DNA of 64,000 nt from Candidatus Staskawiczbacteria bacterium (GCA_903835075.1 CAILLM010000004.1:1-64000); one strand, 5' to 3'. Numbered from the stretch's first letter, positions 24,694 to 34,157 are shown. The notes: generated by a model from the sequence alone, not told the origin. A program made the numbers and translations.

Positions 24694-25544
24694 TCACACT
24701 TTTTTCAACACCAAGACCATTTAGGGGGCCTTTTGATATAATTCAGAGAAACGCTATAAAAAGCTGGATAAATACTTGTCCTGATTGCAATATTATTTTA
24801 TTTGAGGATGAAGAAAGAACAACCTCAGCAGTTGCCCAAGAATTAGGTATAGAATGCGTGACAGATGCAAATTGCGATGAATTTGGCACGCCCCTATTTG
24901 ACGATGTTGTAAAAAAAACACTAAAATTATCAAATTCTAAAATTATTATCCAAATAAATACAGATATCATTTTAACAGATAGTTTTTTAGGTGCAATTAA
25001 TAAAGTTTTGGATATTATGAAAGGTAAGCCATTTTTTATGTCCGGTAGGAGGTGGGATTTAGACGTAGTGGACCAGCTTGATTTTAATGACAATTGGCAG
25101 GAAAAAATTATTGAAAAAGCACATAGTGAGGGTAAGTTGCATGCTTTATCGGGTATGGATTATTGGGTTTTACCGGCTAATATTCCATTTATAATCCCGT
25201 CTTTTATTGTTGGCAGGCCGGGAATGGATAGTTGGTTAGTTTATAAATCAAGATCACTAAAAATTCCAGTTATAGATTCTACGGCGGTAGTAGACATTAT
25301 ACATCAAAACCACAATTATCCTCAAAAGAAAAAATATTTTTTTGAGATTGAAAAAAAGAGAAACGTTGAACTATCTGGAGGAATTATGAATATGTTTACC
25401 TTGCGTGAAGCTAGCCTAGTCTTAACAGAAAAGGGATTAGAAAATCCTAAATTTCCAAGAATAATTTTTTCAAAGTTAGCTCTTTTTTATCCTTGGAGAT
25501 TCCTTTTATTAATTAAGAGAAAAATAAGATATTTAATAGGATAA
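24690..25544 (+). CDS. Putative GT-A-fold glycosyltransferase
   Basis: 284 aa. Begins MITLFSTPRPFRGPFDIIQR, then IKSWINTCPDCNIILFEDEE, and IIIQINTDIILTDSFLGAIN where NTDII would be the DxD-type site. SGMDYWVLPANIPFIIPSFI resembles the acceptor region of cytosolic GT-A enzymes. Basic C-terminus (LLLIKRKIRYLIG). The family is not firmly recognised; function is inferred from fold-like motifs and context. Confidence 0.62.
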   Translation: MITLFSTPRPFRGPFDIIQRNAIKSWINTCPDCNIILFEDEERTTSAVAQELGIECVTDANCDEFGTPLFDDVVKKTLKLSNSKIIIQINTDIILTDSFLGAINKVLDIMKGKPFFMSGRRWDLDVVDQLDFNDNWQEKIIEKAHSEGKLHALSGMDYWVLPANIPFIIPSFIVGRPGMDSWLVYKSRSLKIPVIDSTAVVDIIHQNHNYPQKKKYFFEIEKKRNVELSGGIMNMFTLREASLVLTEKGLENPKFPRIIFSKLALFYPWRFLLLIKRKIRYLIG

Positions 25545-25552
25545 ATATATAT

Positions 25553-26548
25553 ATGTTTAAATTGTTGCCAGTATCAATAATTATTCCTTGTAGAAACGAA
25601 AAACATTTTATTGCAAAATGTTTAGAATCTGTCTTGGAAAATGACTATCCTAAAGAATATTTGGAGATTTTTGTTGTAGACGGAATGAGCCAAGATAAGA
25701 CAAAGGAAATTGTTGCAGAATATATCAGAAAATACCCATTTATAAAATTATTAGATAATCCAAAGTTTATTGCTGCTACTGCTTTGAATATTGGGATTAA
25801 AGAAGCTAGAGGAGATTTAATTATAAGGCTTGATGCCCATACAACTTATGACAAAAGTTATATATCAAAGTGCGTAAGTTATTCACAAAATTATGATGCT
25901 GAAAATGTTGGTGGGGTAATATCAATAATTTCAAGAGACGATAAAATGATGGGTAGAGGCATTGCAAAGGCAATGTCATCATTTTTGGGAGCCGGAGGGG
26001 CAAAATACAAAGGTGTTTCTGAAAAATTCGAAGAAGTTGATACGGTGCCATTTGGGTGTTTTAAAAAAGAAGTATTTGATAAGGTGGGACTTTTTAATGA
26101 AAATCTTCAAAGAAGTCAGGACATGGAATTTAATGTAAGAATAAAAAAAGCAGGCGGGAAAATTTATTTGTTTCCAGACATAGTTAGTTATTATTATGTC
26201 AGGTCAGATTTAAAGAGTTTCCTTAAGCATAATTTCATAGATGGGGTTTGGGCTATTTATCCCTTTAAGTTTACAAAGATATTATTTAAATTGAGGCACT
26301 ATTTACCACTTATATTTGTTTCTGGCTTATTGGGTTTATTGTTGCTTGGAATATTTTTTAGTCCTTTTATGTATGTTTTTCTGGTATTTTTAATTGCATA
26401 TGCGTTTGTTATTATTTATTCAGCAGTAAACGTGTCTTTAACTGAGAAAAATATTCTTTACATGTTCTATTTACCGATTGCATTAGTTGTAAGACACCTT
26501 TCTTATGGTTTTGGGTCTATTTTTGGTATAATAAAATTGTTTTTATAA
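25553..26548 (+). CDS. ExoA-like family 2 glycosyltransferase with C-terminal membrane helices
   Basis: 331 aa. GT2 core: VSIIIPCRNEKHFIAKCLES, FVVDGMSQDKTKEIV, GDLIIRLDAHTTYDKSYISK (DAH as the DxD-like site), PFGCFKKEVFDKVGLFNENL, and RSQDMEFNVRIKKAGGKIY. Two or three hydrophobic helices follow (LPLIFVSGLLGLLLLGIFFS, VFLVFLIAYAFVIIYS). The pattern matches succinoglycan-type ExoA transferases, which extend lipid-linked glycans at the inner face of the membrane. Confidence 0.88.
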   Translation: MFKLLPVSIIIPCRNEKHFIAKCLESVLENDYPKEYLEIFVVDGMSQDKTKEIVAEYIRKYPFIKLLDNPKFIAATALNIGIKEARGDLIIRLDAHTTYDKSYISKCVSYSQNYDAENVGGVISIISRDDKMMGRGIAKAMSSFLGAGGAKYKGVSEKFEEVDTVPFGCFKKEVFDKVGLFNENLQRSQDMEFNVRIKKAGGKIYLFPDIVSYYYVRSDLKSFLKHNFIDGVWAIYPFKFTKILFKLRHYLPLIFVSGLLGLLLLGIFFSPFMYVFLVFLIAYAFVIIYSAVNVSLTEKNILYMFYLPIALVVRHLSYGFGSIFGIIKLFL

Positions 26549-26557
26549 AAAATAGTT

Positions 26558-27151
26558 ATGATAAAAAGATTATTTGATATAATTTCTTCAGCAATTGGGT
26601 TGATTATTACATCTCCCTTATTTTTGTATGTAGTTTTTTTAATAAAAAAAGAATCACCTGGCCCAATTTTTTATAAGGCCCAAAGAATTGGTAAAAATGG
26701 CAAACCTTTTACTATGTATAAATTTAGGACAATGGTTGTTGATGCTGATAAAATAGGAGGCCCTTCTACGGCGGCGGACGACCCTAGGCTCACAAAAATT
26801 GGTTTATTTTTAAAGAAATACCAGTTAGATGAATTGCCTCAGCTTATAAATGTTTTAAGGGGTGATATGAGCGTAGTAGGCCCAAGGCCCGAGGTAAAAG
26901 TTTATGTTGATATGATGACAGACCTAGAAAAAAGTGTTATTCTTTCAGTGCATCCAGGCATCACAGATTTGGCGTCTTTATGGAACTTTCATGAGGCGGA
27001 ATTATTAAAAGGGAGTGCTGACCCAGAAAAAACATACATGGAAGAAATTAGGCCAGAAAAGTTAAGGCTTCAGCAAGCATATGTTAAAAAAGCTTCTTTC
27101 TTTTTTGACATAAAGATTATTTTCCAGACAATATCTAAATTATTTAAATAA
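26558..27151 (+). CDS. Undecaprenyl-phosphate phosphoglycosyl transferase (bacterial sugar transferase family)
   Basis: 197 aa, the size of the minimal monotopic PGT (PglC/WbaP C-domain type). N-terminal reentrant helix IISSAIGLIITSPLFLYVVF, then FYKAQRIGKNGKPFTMYKFR, LDELPQLINVLRGDMSVVGP with the catalytic Asp-Glu pair DE, and GPRPEV. It transfers a sugar-1-phosphate to undecaprenyl phosphate, the committed step for building the lipid-linked unit. The stop overlaps the next start (TAATG). Confidence 0.93.
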   Translation: MIKRLFDIISSAIGLIITSPLFLYVVFLIKKESPGPIFYKAQRIGKNGKPFTMYKFRTMVVDADKIGGPSTAADDPRLTKIGLFLKKYQLDELPQLINVLRGDMSVVGPRPEVKVYVDMMTDLEKSVILSVHPGITDLASLWNFHEAELLKGSADPEKTYMEEIRPEKLRLQQAYVKKASFFFDIKIIFQTISKLFK

Positions 27152-27951
27152 TGAAGGCTCAAATAAAAAATTACAATGAAGTTGCCAGAATCGCCAGAAT
27201 AAAGGTGCTTGATTTGATTTACAAGGCTCAAACAAGCCATATGGGGTCAAATTTCTCAGCAATAGACATACTTACTGTTTTATATAATACTGCTAATATG
27301 GATAAGGATATGAAGCCTGACAGGGATAGAATAGTTATATCAAAAGGATGGGTTGCAGCTTCGGTGTATTATTTTTTATCAGAAAAAGGCATAATCCCAA
27401 AAGAAGATTTAGAAACCTTCTGTCAAAACGGAAGCAAATATGTTGGATTGGTTGAACCAGAAGTAAGGGGCATAGAAGCAGCAGGAGGGTCCATGGGTTT
27501 TGGTCTGCCATTTGGCGTAGGGTTTGCACTTGCTAAAAAAATTAAAAAAGAAAGGGGTATGGTTTTTGTTTTAATGGGGGACGGAGAAGTTGCCATAGGA
27601 ACAACCTGGGAGTCTGCTCTAATAGCAGCTCAACAAAAACTTGATAATTTAACAGTAATTATTGATGCAAATGGATTGCAGGCAATGGGAAAGGTTAATG
27701 ATGTTTTAAGAATTGAACCATTGAAAGATAAATGGAAGGCTTTTGGTTGGGATGTTGAAATAATTGATGGGCATAATTATAAAGCCATAGAAAAAGCAAT
27801 TGCTACAAAGGGTAATAAGTGTCCTAAAGTTATTATTGCCAAAACAATAAAGGGTAAAGGAATTAGTTTTATGGAAGGGGACAATATTTATCATTATAAG
27901 GCTCCGTCAAATGAAGAATATCAAGCCGCGTTAAAAGAACTATCAAAATAA
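27151..27951 (+). CDS. Transketolase-like, N-terminal (ThDP-binding) subunit
   Basis: 266 aa. Split transketolase alpha part: LDLIYKAQTSHMGSNFSAID, RDRIVISKGWVAASVYYFLS, GGSMGFGLPFGVGFALAKKI, and the ThDP motif GDGEVAIGTTWESALIAAQQKLDNLTVIIDAN (GDG...N; only parts quoted). It pairs with the next gene, which supplies the Pyr domain. Split transketolases inside glycan clusters often make or modify unusual sugars rather than serving the pentose phosphate pathway. Confidence 0.88.
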   Translation: MKAQIKNYNEVARIARIKVLDLIYKAQTSHMGSNFSAIDILTVLYNTANMDKDMKPDRDRIVISKGWVAASVYYFLSEKGIIPKEDLETFCQNGSKYVGLVEPEVRGIEAAGGSMGFGLPFGVGFALAKKIKKERGMVFVLMGDGEVAIGTTWESALIAAQQKLDNLTVIIDANGLQAMGKVNDVLRIEPLKDKWKAFGWDVEIIDGHNYKAIEKAIATKGNKCPKVIIAKTIKGKGISFMEGDNIYHYKAPSNEEYQAALKELSK

Positions 27952-27977
27952 AAAATATCGCTACGCTACGTAAACTT

Positions 27978-28484
27978 ATGGCAGAAATCATTAAACAACA
28001 AGACACAAGAAGGGAATTTATAAGTACCCTTATAGAACTTGCCGAAAAAGATGACAAGATAGTTTTGATTATCCCAGATGTAGGATTTAATTATTTAGAA
28101 GAATTCCAAACAAAATTTCCTGATAGGTTTTTTAATTTTGGAGTAACCGAACAAAGTACAATGATAATTGCGGCAGGCTTGGCTCTTTCTGGATACAAGC
28201 CCTATGTATACAGTATGATAAATTTTATGGTTTTTAGACCATATGAAATGGTAAGAAACGCTATTTGCATGCATAACGCTAATGTGAAAATTATTGGAGT
28301 TAAGGGGAGTGAAAAATATAAATTTCTAGGATTTAGCCACAATCTTCTTGTTGAAAATGAAGACATAAAGGTCTTAGAAAATTTACCAAATCTTAAGTCA
28401 TTTGTTATAACGGATCCAAAAGAAGTTAGAAAAACTATATTAGATACATATAAAAGTAATTCACCTTGTTATATAAGAATTTAA
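27978..28484 (+). CDS. Transketolase-like, Pyr-domain subunit lacking the C-terminal domain
   Basis: 168 aa. Starts AEIIKQQDTRREFISTLIEL, with RFFNFGVTEQSTMIIAAGLA carrying the conserved catalytic Glu of the Pyr domain (TEQ), and IIGVKGSEKYKFLGFSHNLL. It ends at CYIRI, where full partner subunits of about 300 aa continue into the transketolase C domain. The C domain is missing altogether; the next gene begins 11 bp later with an unrelated product. The two catalytic domains are complete across this gene pair. Confidence 0.85.
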   Translation: MAEIIKQQDTRREFISTLIELAEKDDKIVLIIPDVGFNYLEEFQTKFPDRFFNFGVTEQSTMIIAAGLALSGYKPYVYSMINFMVFRPYEMVRNAICMHNANVKIIGVKGSEKYKFLGFSHNLLVENEDIKVLENLPNLKSFVITDPKEVRKTILDTYKSNSPCYIRI

Positions 28485-28494
28485 AAAATAAATT

Positions 28495-29595
28495 ATGAGT
28501 AAAGTCCCATTTGTTGGTTACAAATTACAATATCAGAATTTAAAGAATGAAATTGATTTTGCAATGCAGGATGTTTTGGCTAGGGGAGATTTAATTATGC
28601 GAAAAGACAACGATGAATTTGAAGCCAAATTAGCAGAATTTGTTGGTACAAAATATGCAATTGGATTAAATAGCGGGACAGACGCATTGTTTTTATCTTT
28701 ATTAGCCTTAGGCATTGGAAAGGGTGATGAAGTAATTACTGTTTCTCATACATTTGTTGCCTCTATCGCTGTTATTGTTCAAGCAGGGGCTACTCCAGTG
28801 TTAATTGAAGTAGGCGAAGATTTCGAAATGGATGTTGATAGCCTTGAAAAAGCTATTACAGAAAAAACAAAAGCGATTATTCCAGTACACTATAACGGCA
28901 GAATGGCTGACATGGATAAAATTATGGAAATTGCAAAAAAGCATAATTTACATGTTATTGAGGACGCTGCTCAGGGGTTGGGTTCTAGCTTAAATGGGAA
29001 AAGAGCAGGCTCAATTGGAATAACTGGATGTTATAGCTTTTACCCTGCAAAAATATTAGGATGTTTTGGGGACGGCGGGGCACTAACAACAAATGACGAA
29101 TCAATAATAGAAAAAATTAAATTGTTTCGCGACCATGGCCAAAAAACAAAAACAGAATTAGTTTGTTTTGGTTGGAATTCAAGACTAGACAACCTTCAGG
29201 CAGCTGTTTTGAATGTAAAAATGAAACATTTGACCCAATGGCTTGAGAGAAGAAGAGAAATTGCCAAAATATATAATAAAGGCTTGGCTAATGTGGCACA
29301 AGTAAAAACACCTTTTGGATTTGAATCTGAAAACAGGTATGATGTTTTTCAAAATTATGTTTTAAGAGCAGAAAGAAGAAATGAATTATATGAATTTTTA
29401 AAATCACGAGAAATAGAAACCTTAATAAAAGATCCTGTAGCAAACCATATTCAAGCTGGGTTAAATTTATCGCAATTTAATCTTCCTTTTAGTGTACAAC
29501 TTGCCAAAGAAGTTATTTCTTTGCCTATGTACCCAGAATTAACTGACGAACAGATAAATTTAGTTATAGAAAAAGTTAAGGAATTTTACAGATAG
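28495..29595 (+). CDS. DegT/DnrJ/EryC1-type sugar aminotransferase
   Basis: 366 aa. PLP-dependent enzyme: IGLNSGTDALFLSLLALGIG, ITVSHTFVASIAVIVQAGAT, IEDAAQGLGSSLNGKRAGSI, and CYSFYPAKILGCFGDGGALT where Lys in YPAK is the PLP Schiff-base residue; then WNSRLDNLQAAVLNVKM. It transfers an amino group to a keto-sugar nucleotide, normally the product of a dehydratase such as the next gene's. Together they would make an amino-deoxy sugar for the surface glycan or for a nonulosonic acid precursor. Confidence 0.93.
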   Translation: MSKVPFVGYKLQYQNLKNEIDFAMQDVLARGDLIMRKDNDEFEAKLAEFVGTKYAIGLNSGTDALFLSLLALGIGKGDEVITVSHTFVASIAVIVQAGATPVLIEVGEDFEMDVDSLEKAITEKTKAIIPVHYNGRMADMDKIMEIAKKHNLHVIEDAAQGLGSSLNGKRAGSIGITGCYSFYPAKILGCFGDGGALTTNDESIIEKIKLFRDHGQKTKTELVCFGWNSRLDNLQAAVLNVKMKHLTQWLERRREIAKIYNKGLANVAQVKTPFGFESENRYDVFQNYVLRAERRNELYEFLKSREIETLIKDPVANHIQAGLNLSQFNLPFSVQLAKEVISLPMYPELTDEQINLVIEKVKEFYR

Positions 29596-29600
29596 AAAAT

Positions 29601-31475
29601 ATGTCATTTATAAAAAAAACATCAACAACAAGATTTATATTTTTCTTGATTTTTGATGTAATTTTAATATCAATTTCTATTTATATTTCATTTCTTCTAA
29701 GATTTGATGGAACAATCCCTGCAGAATATTTAGTTAATCAAGGTATCCAGAAAGTAATATTTTGGACATTATTAATTTGTTTACCTATTTTTTATTTTTT
29801 TAAATTATATTCTTTTTCATGGTCTTATGTGAGCACGCAAGAGCTAGTATCATTGTTCAAAGCAACAACACTCGGGTTTATTTTTTTGGGAATTATTATA
29901 TTTTTTTCTAAGGAGTTCCCGTTATTTACTGGGTTTCCTAGGTCGGTTTTTATTATTAGTTATTTTTTAATTTTTATATCTTGTGGTGCTTTAAGATTAT
30001 CAAAAAGAATCTATCTAATGATAACCAGTGACACCAAGAGCACAGAAAAAGAAAAAACTATAATTGTTGGAGCTGGTGATGCTGGAGAGCAAATATTGAG
30101 AAGTATAATTTCTTCTACTGAGAATTTGTATTCTCCTGTTGGGTTTGTTGATGACGGAAATATAAAACAAGGCATAACAATCCACGGGCTAAAGGTAATG
30201 GGCAGGGTTAAAGATATCCCAGAAATTGTAAAAGAAAATAATATTAAGCAAATAATAATCGCATTACCATCTGCTGGTAGTAGCAAAATAAGAGAAGCCG
30301 TTGAGCTAGCCAGAAAGTCAGGTGTAATTAAAATAAAAATAGCTCCAGCCCTATCAGAGATTATAGCAGGATCAGTGTCTTTTAAAAATTTGAAAAATGT
30401 GGGGGTAGAAGATTTGCTTGGACGGGAGGAGGTTTTATTAGACACAAAACAAATAGAATCCTTTGTAAAAGATAAAGTAGTTTTAATAACTGGGGCCGCT
30501 GGTTCAATTGGGTCAGAATTATCTAGGCAAATAGCGAAATTCAAACCATCAACACTTATATTATTAGATCAAGATGAAACGGGTATTTTTAATATTTCCA
30601 AAGAATTGGATAATAATTTTTCAGGTTTAAAAATGGAGAGGATAGTCGCAGATGTAACGGATAAAGAAAAAATAAATAAAATTTTAAATAAATTAAAACC
30701 AGAAATTGTTTTTCATGCCGCGGCTTACAAGCACGTCCCCTTAATGGAAGAAAATGCAACTGAAGCAGTAAAGAATAATATTTTTGGTACAAAAAATTTA
30801 GTTGAAGCATCTATTGCCTCGGGTGTGGAAAAGTTTATTTTTATTTCAACTGATAAAGCTATAAATCCAACATCTATAATGGGTTGCACGAAAAGAGTTG
30901 GGGAAATGATCTGCCAGTTATTTAATAAAAAAGAAGCCACGAAATTTATTTCCGTAAGATTTGGTAATGTGTTAAATAGTAGGGGAAGTGTTATCCCAAT
31001 TTTCAGAGAGCAAATCAAAAGAGGCGGGCCGATAGAGGTCACTCACCCCGATATGAAAAGATATTTTATGCTAACGTCCGAGGCGTGCCTTTTGGTGTTA
31101 GAAGCAGCTGCCATGGGGCAAGGTGGCGAGGTTTTTGTTTTGGATATGGGCGAACCAGTTAAAATATTAGATTTAGCTAAAGAAATGGTTAAATTGTCCG
31201 GGCTTCAGCTCGATAAAGATATAGCTATTGTTTTTACGGGTATAAGACCTGGGGAAAAATTATTTGAAGAAATTCTTTCTGCAGAAGAGGGGACTGCTAC
31301 AACTAAAAATAAAAAAATATTTATAGCAAAACTTTCTAATATTAATTTTGAAAACTTTGATCAAAAAATTAATGAATTGCATAACGATTTTATAAAAATG
31401 GAACGAAAAGATATAGGAAATTCCCTAAAGAGAATTATTCCATCTTTTAGTCCCGACACCTCGTCTGATTTTTAA
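29601..31475 (+). CDS. CapD/WbpM-type membrane NDP-sugar 4,6-dehydratase
   Basis: 624 aa, full length for the family. Four N-terminal membrane helices (FIFFLIFDVILISISIYISF onward), a first Rossmann domain (TIIVGAGDAGEQILRSII), then the catalytic SDR domain: ITGAAGSIGSELSRQIAKFK, FHAAAYKHVPLMEENATEAV, STDKAINPTSIMGCTKRVGE (SMK-type catalytic site) and FGNVLNSRGSVIPIF. Converts UDP-GlcNAc-type nucleotides into 4-keto-6-deoxy sugars. It is the last gene of the co-directional glycan cluster; no clear terminator follows. Confidence 0.93.
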   Translation: MSFIKKTSTTRFIFFLIFDVILISISIYISFLLRFDGTIPAEYLVNQGIQKVIFWTLLICLPIFYFFKLYSFSWSYVSTQELVSLFKATTLGFIFLGIIIFFSKEFPLFTGFPRSVFIISYFLIFISCGALRLSKRIYLMITSDTKSTEKEKTIIVGAGDAGEQILRSIISSTENLYSPVGFVDDGNIKQGITIHGLKVMGRVKDIPEIVKENNIKQIIIALPSAGSSKIREAVELARKSGVIKIKIAPALSEIIAGSVSFKNLKNVGVEDLLGREEVLLDTKQIESFVKDKVVLITGAAGSIGSELSRQIAKFKPSTLILLDQDETGIFNISKELDNNFSGLKMERIVADVTDKEKINKILNKLKPEIVFHAAAYKHVPLMEENATEAVKNNIFGTKNLVEASIASGVEKFIFISTDKAINPTSIMGCTKRVGEMICQLFNKKEATKFISVRFGNVLNSRGSVIPIFREQIKRGGPIEVTHPDMKRYFMLTSEACLLVLEAAAMGQGGEVFVLDMGEPVKILDLAKEMVKLSGLQLDKDIAIVFTGIRPGEKLFEEILSAEEGTATTKNKKIFIAKLSNINFENFDQKINELHNDFIKMERKDIGNSLKRIIPSFSPDTSSDF

Positions 31476-31503
31476 TTTTATGATAGAATAAAATATCAAG
31501 ATA

Positions 31504-33189
31504 ATGAAATTTAGCAATTGTAAAAAATTAATTTTTCTGGCTGGAGTATTTTTGTCTTTGTTGGCTGGGAGTGTTTCTGCTACCAGCGTTGGTGACACGG
31601 TCAGTTTTAATGTAGATAAAAGTTTTGATATTAGTGCTAGAACGCAATTATCAGCAACCTTAATTAAAACTAGCTCTAAGCTATATTTTTACATAGACAA
31701 AATTTGGTGGGAGGCACAAACAACAATAAGGCAAAATCAGATTTTATCCAATTTAGATAATTTATCGTCTGAATTCGATGCTAATATTTATCCTAGGTTA
31801 ACTTCTTCTTTTGGTTCAGAATGGAGCCCAGGCATAGATGGTGATTCTAAAATTACTATTTTGTTAGAACCAATGAACAGTGCTGAGGGCGGTTATTTTA
31901 GAGAAGCCGATGAATATGAAAAAATCCAAATGCCAGTTTCTAACGAAAGGGAAATGTTGTATTTGGCAGTTTCTAGTATTGATAACCAAAATGCAAAAGT
32001 AGTTTTGGCTCATGAATTTACCCATTTAATAACTTTTAATCAAAAGAACAAGATTTATGGAGTTGAGGAAGAAACATGGCTGAATGAAGCAAGGGCTGAC
32101 TATTCGTCAACAATTTTAGGTTACGACGACAATTATGAGGGCAGTAATTTGCAACAAAGAGTCAAAGACTTTGTAGAAAACTCTTCAGACTCTATAACCG
32201 ATTGGACTGGCACAAAATATGATTATGCTAGCGTTAGTTTGTTTATGCATTATTTGGTTGATCATTATGGTATTAATATTCTAAATAATTCTTTGAAATC
32301 TAGGGCAGTTGGTACAGAAAGCATAAATCAAGCTCTTTTGAGTGGTGGTTTCCAGCAAAATTTTTCACAAATTTTTACTGATTGGACTATAGCATTGGTA
32401 GTAAATGATTGTTCTCAAAATTCAAAGTATTGTTACACTAATCAAAATTTAAAAAATTTAAGAATTAATCCAGCCCTTATATTTTTGCCTTTAAGTGGAG
32501 ATAGTTCATTGTCTTCTACTAGCACTACTAAAAATTGGACGGGTAATTGGCAAAAAATTATTGGAGGCAATGGAAGTTTAAAGTTAAATTTTTCAAATTC
32601 TTCAGGTCTTAATTTCCAGGTTCCATATATAGCCTATGATAAAAATAATAATTATTCAGTAAAGTTTTTAACATTCGATCAAGATAAAAAAGGTGAAATT
32701 AGTATCGCAGATTTTGGGACAAAATATAATGCTGTGATTATTATTCCTTCATTACAGGTTAATTTTCCCGTGGTTGATGGTGCTGGTGTCACTTACCGTT
32801 ACAGTTTTACAGTTTCAATAGCAGGTAATAATCCAATTGCACCAGACCAGTCAGTTATACAAAAACTTTTGGCGCAAATAGATTCTTTGAAAAAACAAAT
32901 AGCAATTATTTTAGCTCAAAAACAGGGTGGAGCAACAACCCCTGGCGCGTCTTGCCAAATAACAGGAAATCTTTATTATGGTATGTATAGCAACAGTAAT
33001 GTAAGGTGCTTGCAGCTATTTTTGAAAACCCAGGGATCGTCCATGTATTCTGGTTTGGTAACAGGATATTTTGGTCCGTTAACAAAATCTGCAGTAATAA
33101 AATTTCAAACAAAATATTCTTTATCAACCACAGGAAATGTGGATGAGCCAACAAGAATAAAAATAAATCAAATGTTAAATGGCGGATAA
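31504..33189 (+). CDS. Secreted zinc metallopeptidase with C-terminal peptidoglycan-binding domain
   Basis: 561 aa. Signal peptide ~1-26 (LIFLAGVFLSLLAGSVSA). The zinc site is HEFTH at about residues 170-174 in VVLAHEFTHLITFNQKN, with the likely third ligand in EETWLNEARADYSS, the gluzincin arrangement of M30-like (hyicolysin) peptidases. A middle beta domain is followed by a short coiled coil (LLAQIDSLKKQIAIILAQKQ) and a PG_binding_1 domain (YSNSNVRCLQLFLKTQGSSM, GLVTGYFGPLTKSAVIKFQT, TRIKINQML). It probably acts at the cell wall or on surface proteins. Its end overlaps murB by 11 bp. Confidence 0.85.
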   Translation: MKFSNCKKLIFLAGVFLSLLAGSVSATSVGDTVSFNVDKSFDISARTQLSATLIKTSSKLYFYIDKIWWEAQTTIRQNQILSNLDNLSSEFDANIYPRLTSSFGSEWSPGIDGDSKITILLEPMNSAEGGYFREADEYEKIQMPVSNEREMLYLAVSSIDNQNAKVVLAHEFTHLITFNQKNKIYGVEEETWLNEARADYSSTILGYDDNYEGSNLQQRVKDFVENSSDSITDWTGTKYDYASVSLFMHYLVDHYGINILNNSLKSRAVGTESINQALLSGGFQQNFSQIFTDWTIALVVNDCSQNSKYCYTNQNLKNLRINPALIFLPLSGDSSLSSTSTTKNWTGNWQKIIGGNGSLKLNFSNSSGLNFQVPYIAYDKNNNYSVKFLTFDQDKKGEISIADFGTKYNAVIIIPSLQVNFPVVDGAGVTYRYSFTVSIAGNNPIAPDQSVIQKLLAQIDSLKKQIAIILAQKQGGATTPGASCQITGNLYYGMYSNSNVRCLQLFLKTQGSSMYSGLVTGYFGPLTKSAVIKFQTKYSLSTTGNVDEPTRIKINQMLNGG

Positions 33190-34156
33190 AATATTTGAAC
33201 AACTTAAGAAAGAATTGCACGGAGTTGAAAAAAACTTAGTGTTAAAAAATCATACTACTTATAAAATTGGCGGGCCAGCCAAGTATTTTTTTCTTGCCAA
33301 AAATAAAGAAAATCTGGTTAAAGCATTAAATATATCTAAAAAATTAAAACTACCAATTTTTATTCTTGGAGGAGGTAGCAATTTATTGATTTCAGATAAA
33401 GGGTTTTTTGGCATGGTCATTAAAATAGACATTTTAGGGGAACAATTTAATGGAAATAAATTGATAGTAGGAGCTGGGGAGAAATTAACAAAATTATCTT
33501 ATACATTAGCTGATAAAGGTTTGTCTGGTTTAGAGTGGGCTACTGGAATTCCTGGGGCTGCGGTTGGTGGGTCAATTTATGGTCATGCTCAAGCATTTGG
33601 TACCAAAATTTCAGAAATAATAGAGAGTGTTGAAGTGATAAATTCAAAAACCTTAGAAATTAAAACATTGACAAAAGAGCAATGTAATTTTTCTTTGAAA
33701 AATAGCATTTTCAAAAAAAATAAGAATTTAATTATCATTTCAGCTGTTTTAAAATTTAAAGAAAAAAATCCAGAAGAAATAAGAGCGCAGATTAAAGAAT
33801 TTTTAGAATATAGGCGAACTAAGCACCCAACAAATTTCCCCTCTGCTGGCTCGGCTTTTGTAAATCCAGAAAAGAAAATTACAAACAAAAAATTATTAGA
33901 AAGGTTCCCAGAGTTAAATGATTTTAATATAAAGGGGACTATTCCAGCAGGCTACTTAATTGCTAAATCAGGTTTAGCTGGTAAAAAAATAGGTAATGCC
34001 CAAATATCTGAAAAACACTCTAATTTTATAATTAATCTTGGCGGGGCTTCAGCAAAATGCGTTATGGGATTAATTAATCTGGCAAAGAGAAAAGTGAAGA
34101 AAAACTTTGGGATAAATTTAGAAACAGAAATTCAATTCGTGGGCTTTAGTAAATAA
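33179..34156 (+). CDS. murB: UDP-N-acetylenolpyruvoylglucosamine reductase MurB
   Basis: 325 aa. Second committed step of peptidoglycan precursor synthesis: NADPH-dependent reduction of UDP-GlcNAc-enolpyruvate. FAD-binding region TYKIGGPAKYFFLAKNKENL, IFILGGGSNLLISDKGF, GLSGLEWATGIPGAAVGGSI, then YRRTKHPTNFPSAGSAFVNP and AGYLIAKSGLAGKKIGNAQI with the catalytic Ser/Glu region following. The start overlaps the preceding peptidase gene by 11 bp, so the two are coupled. Confidence 0.96.
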   Translation: MADKIFEQLKKELHGVEKNLVLKNHTTYKIGGPAKYFFLAKNKENLVKALNISKKLKLPIFILGGGSNLLISDKGFFGMVIKIDILGEQFNGNKLIVGAGEKLTKLSYTLADKGLSGLEWATGIPGAAVGGSIYGHAQAFGTKISEIIESVEVINSKTLEIKTLTKEQCNFSLKNSIFKKNKNLIIISAVLKFKEKNPEEIRAQIKEFLEYRRTKHPTNFPSAGSAFVNPEKKITNKKLLERFPELNDFNIKGTIPAGYLIAKSGLAGKKIGNAQISEKHSNFIINLGGASAKCVMGLINLAKRKVKKNFGINLETEIQFVGFSK

Positions 34157-34157
34157 T

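Noticed and set aside
30011..30544. 177-aa minus-strand frame inside the CapD-type gene
   Set aside because: Antisense to a conserved full-length enzyme; composition typical of a shadow frame.
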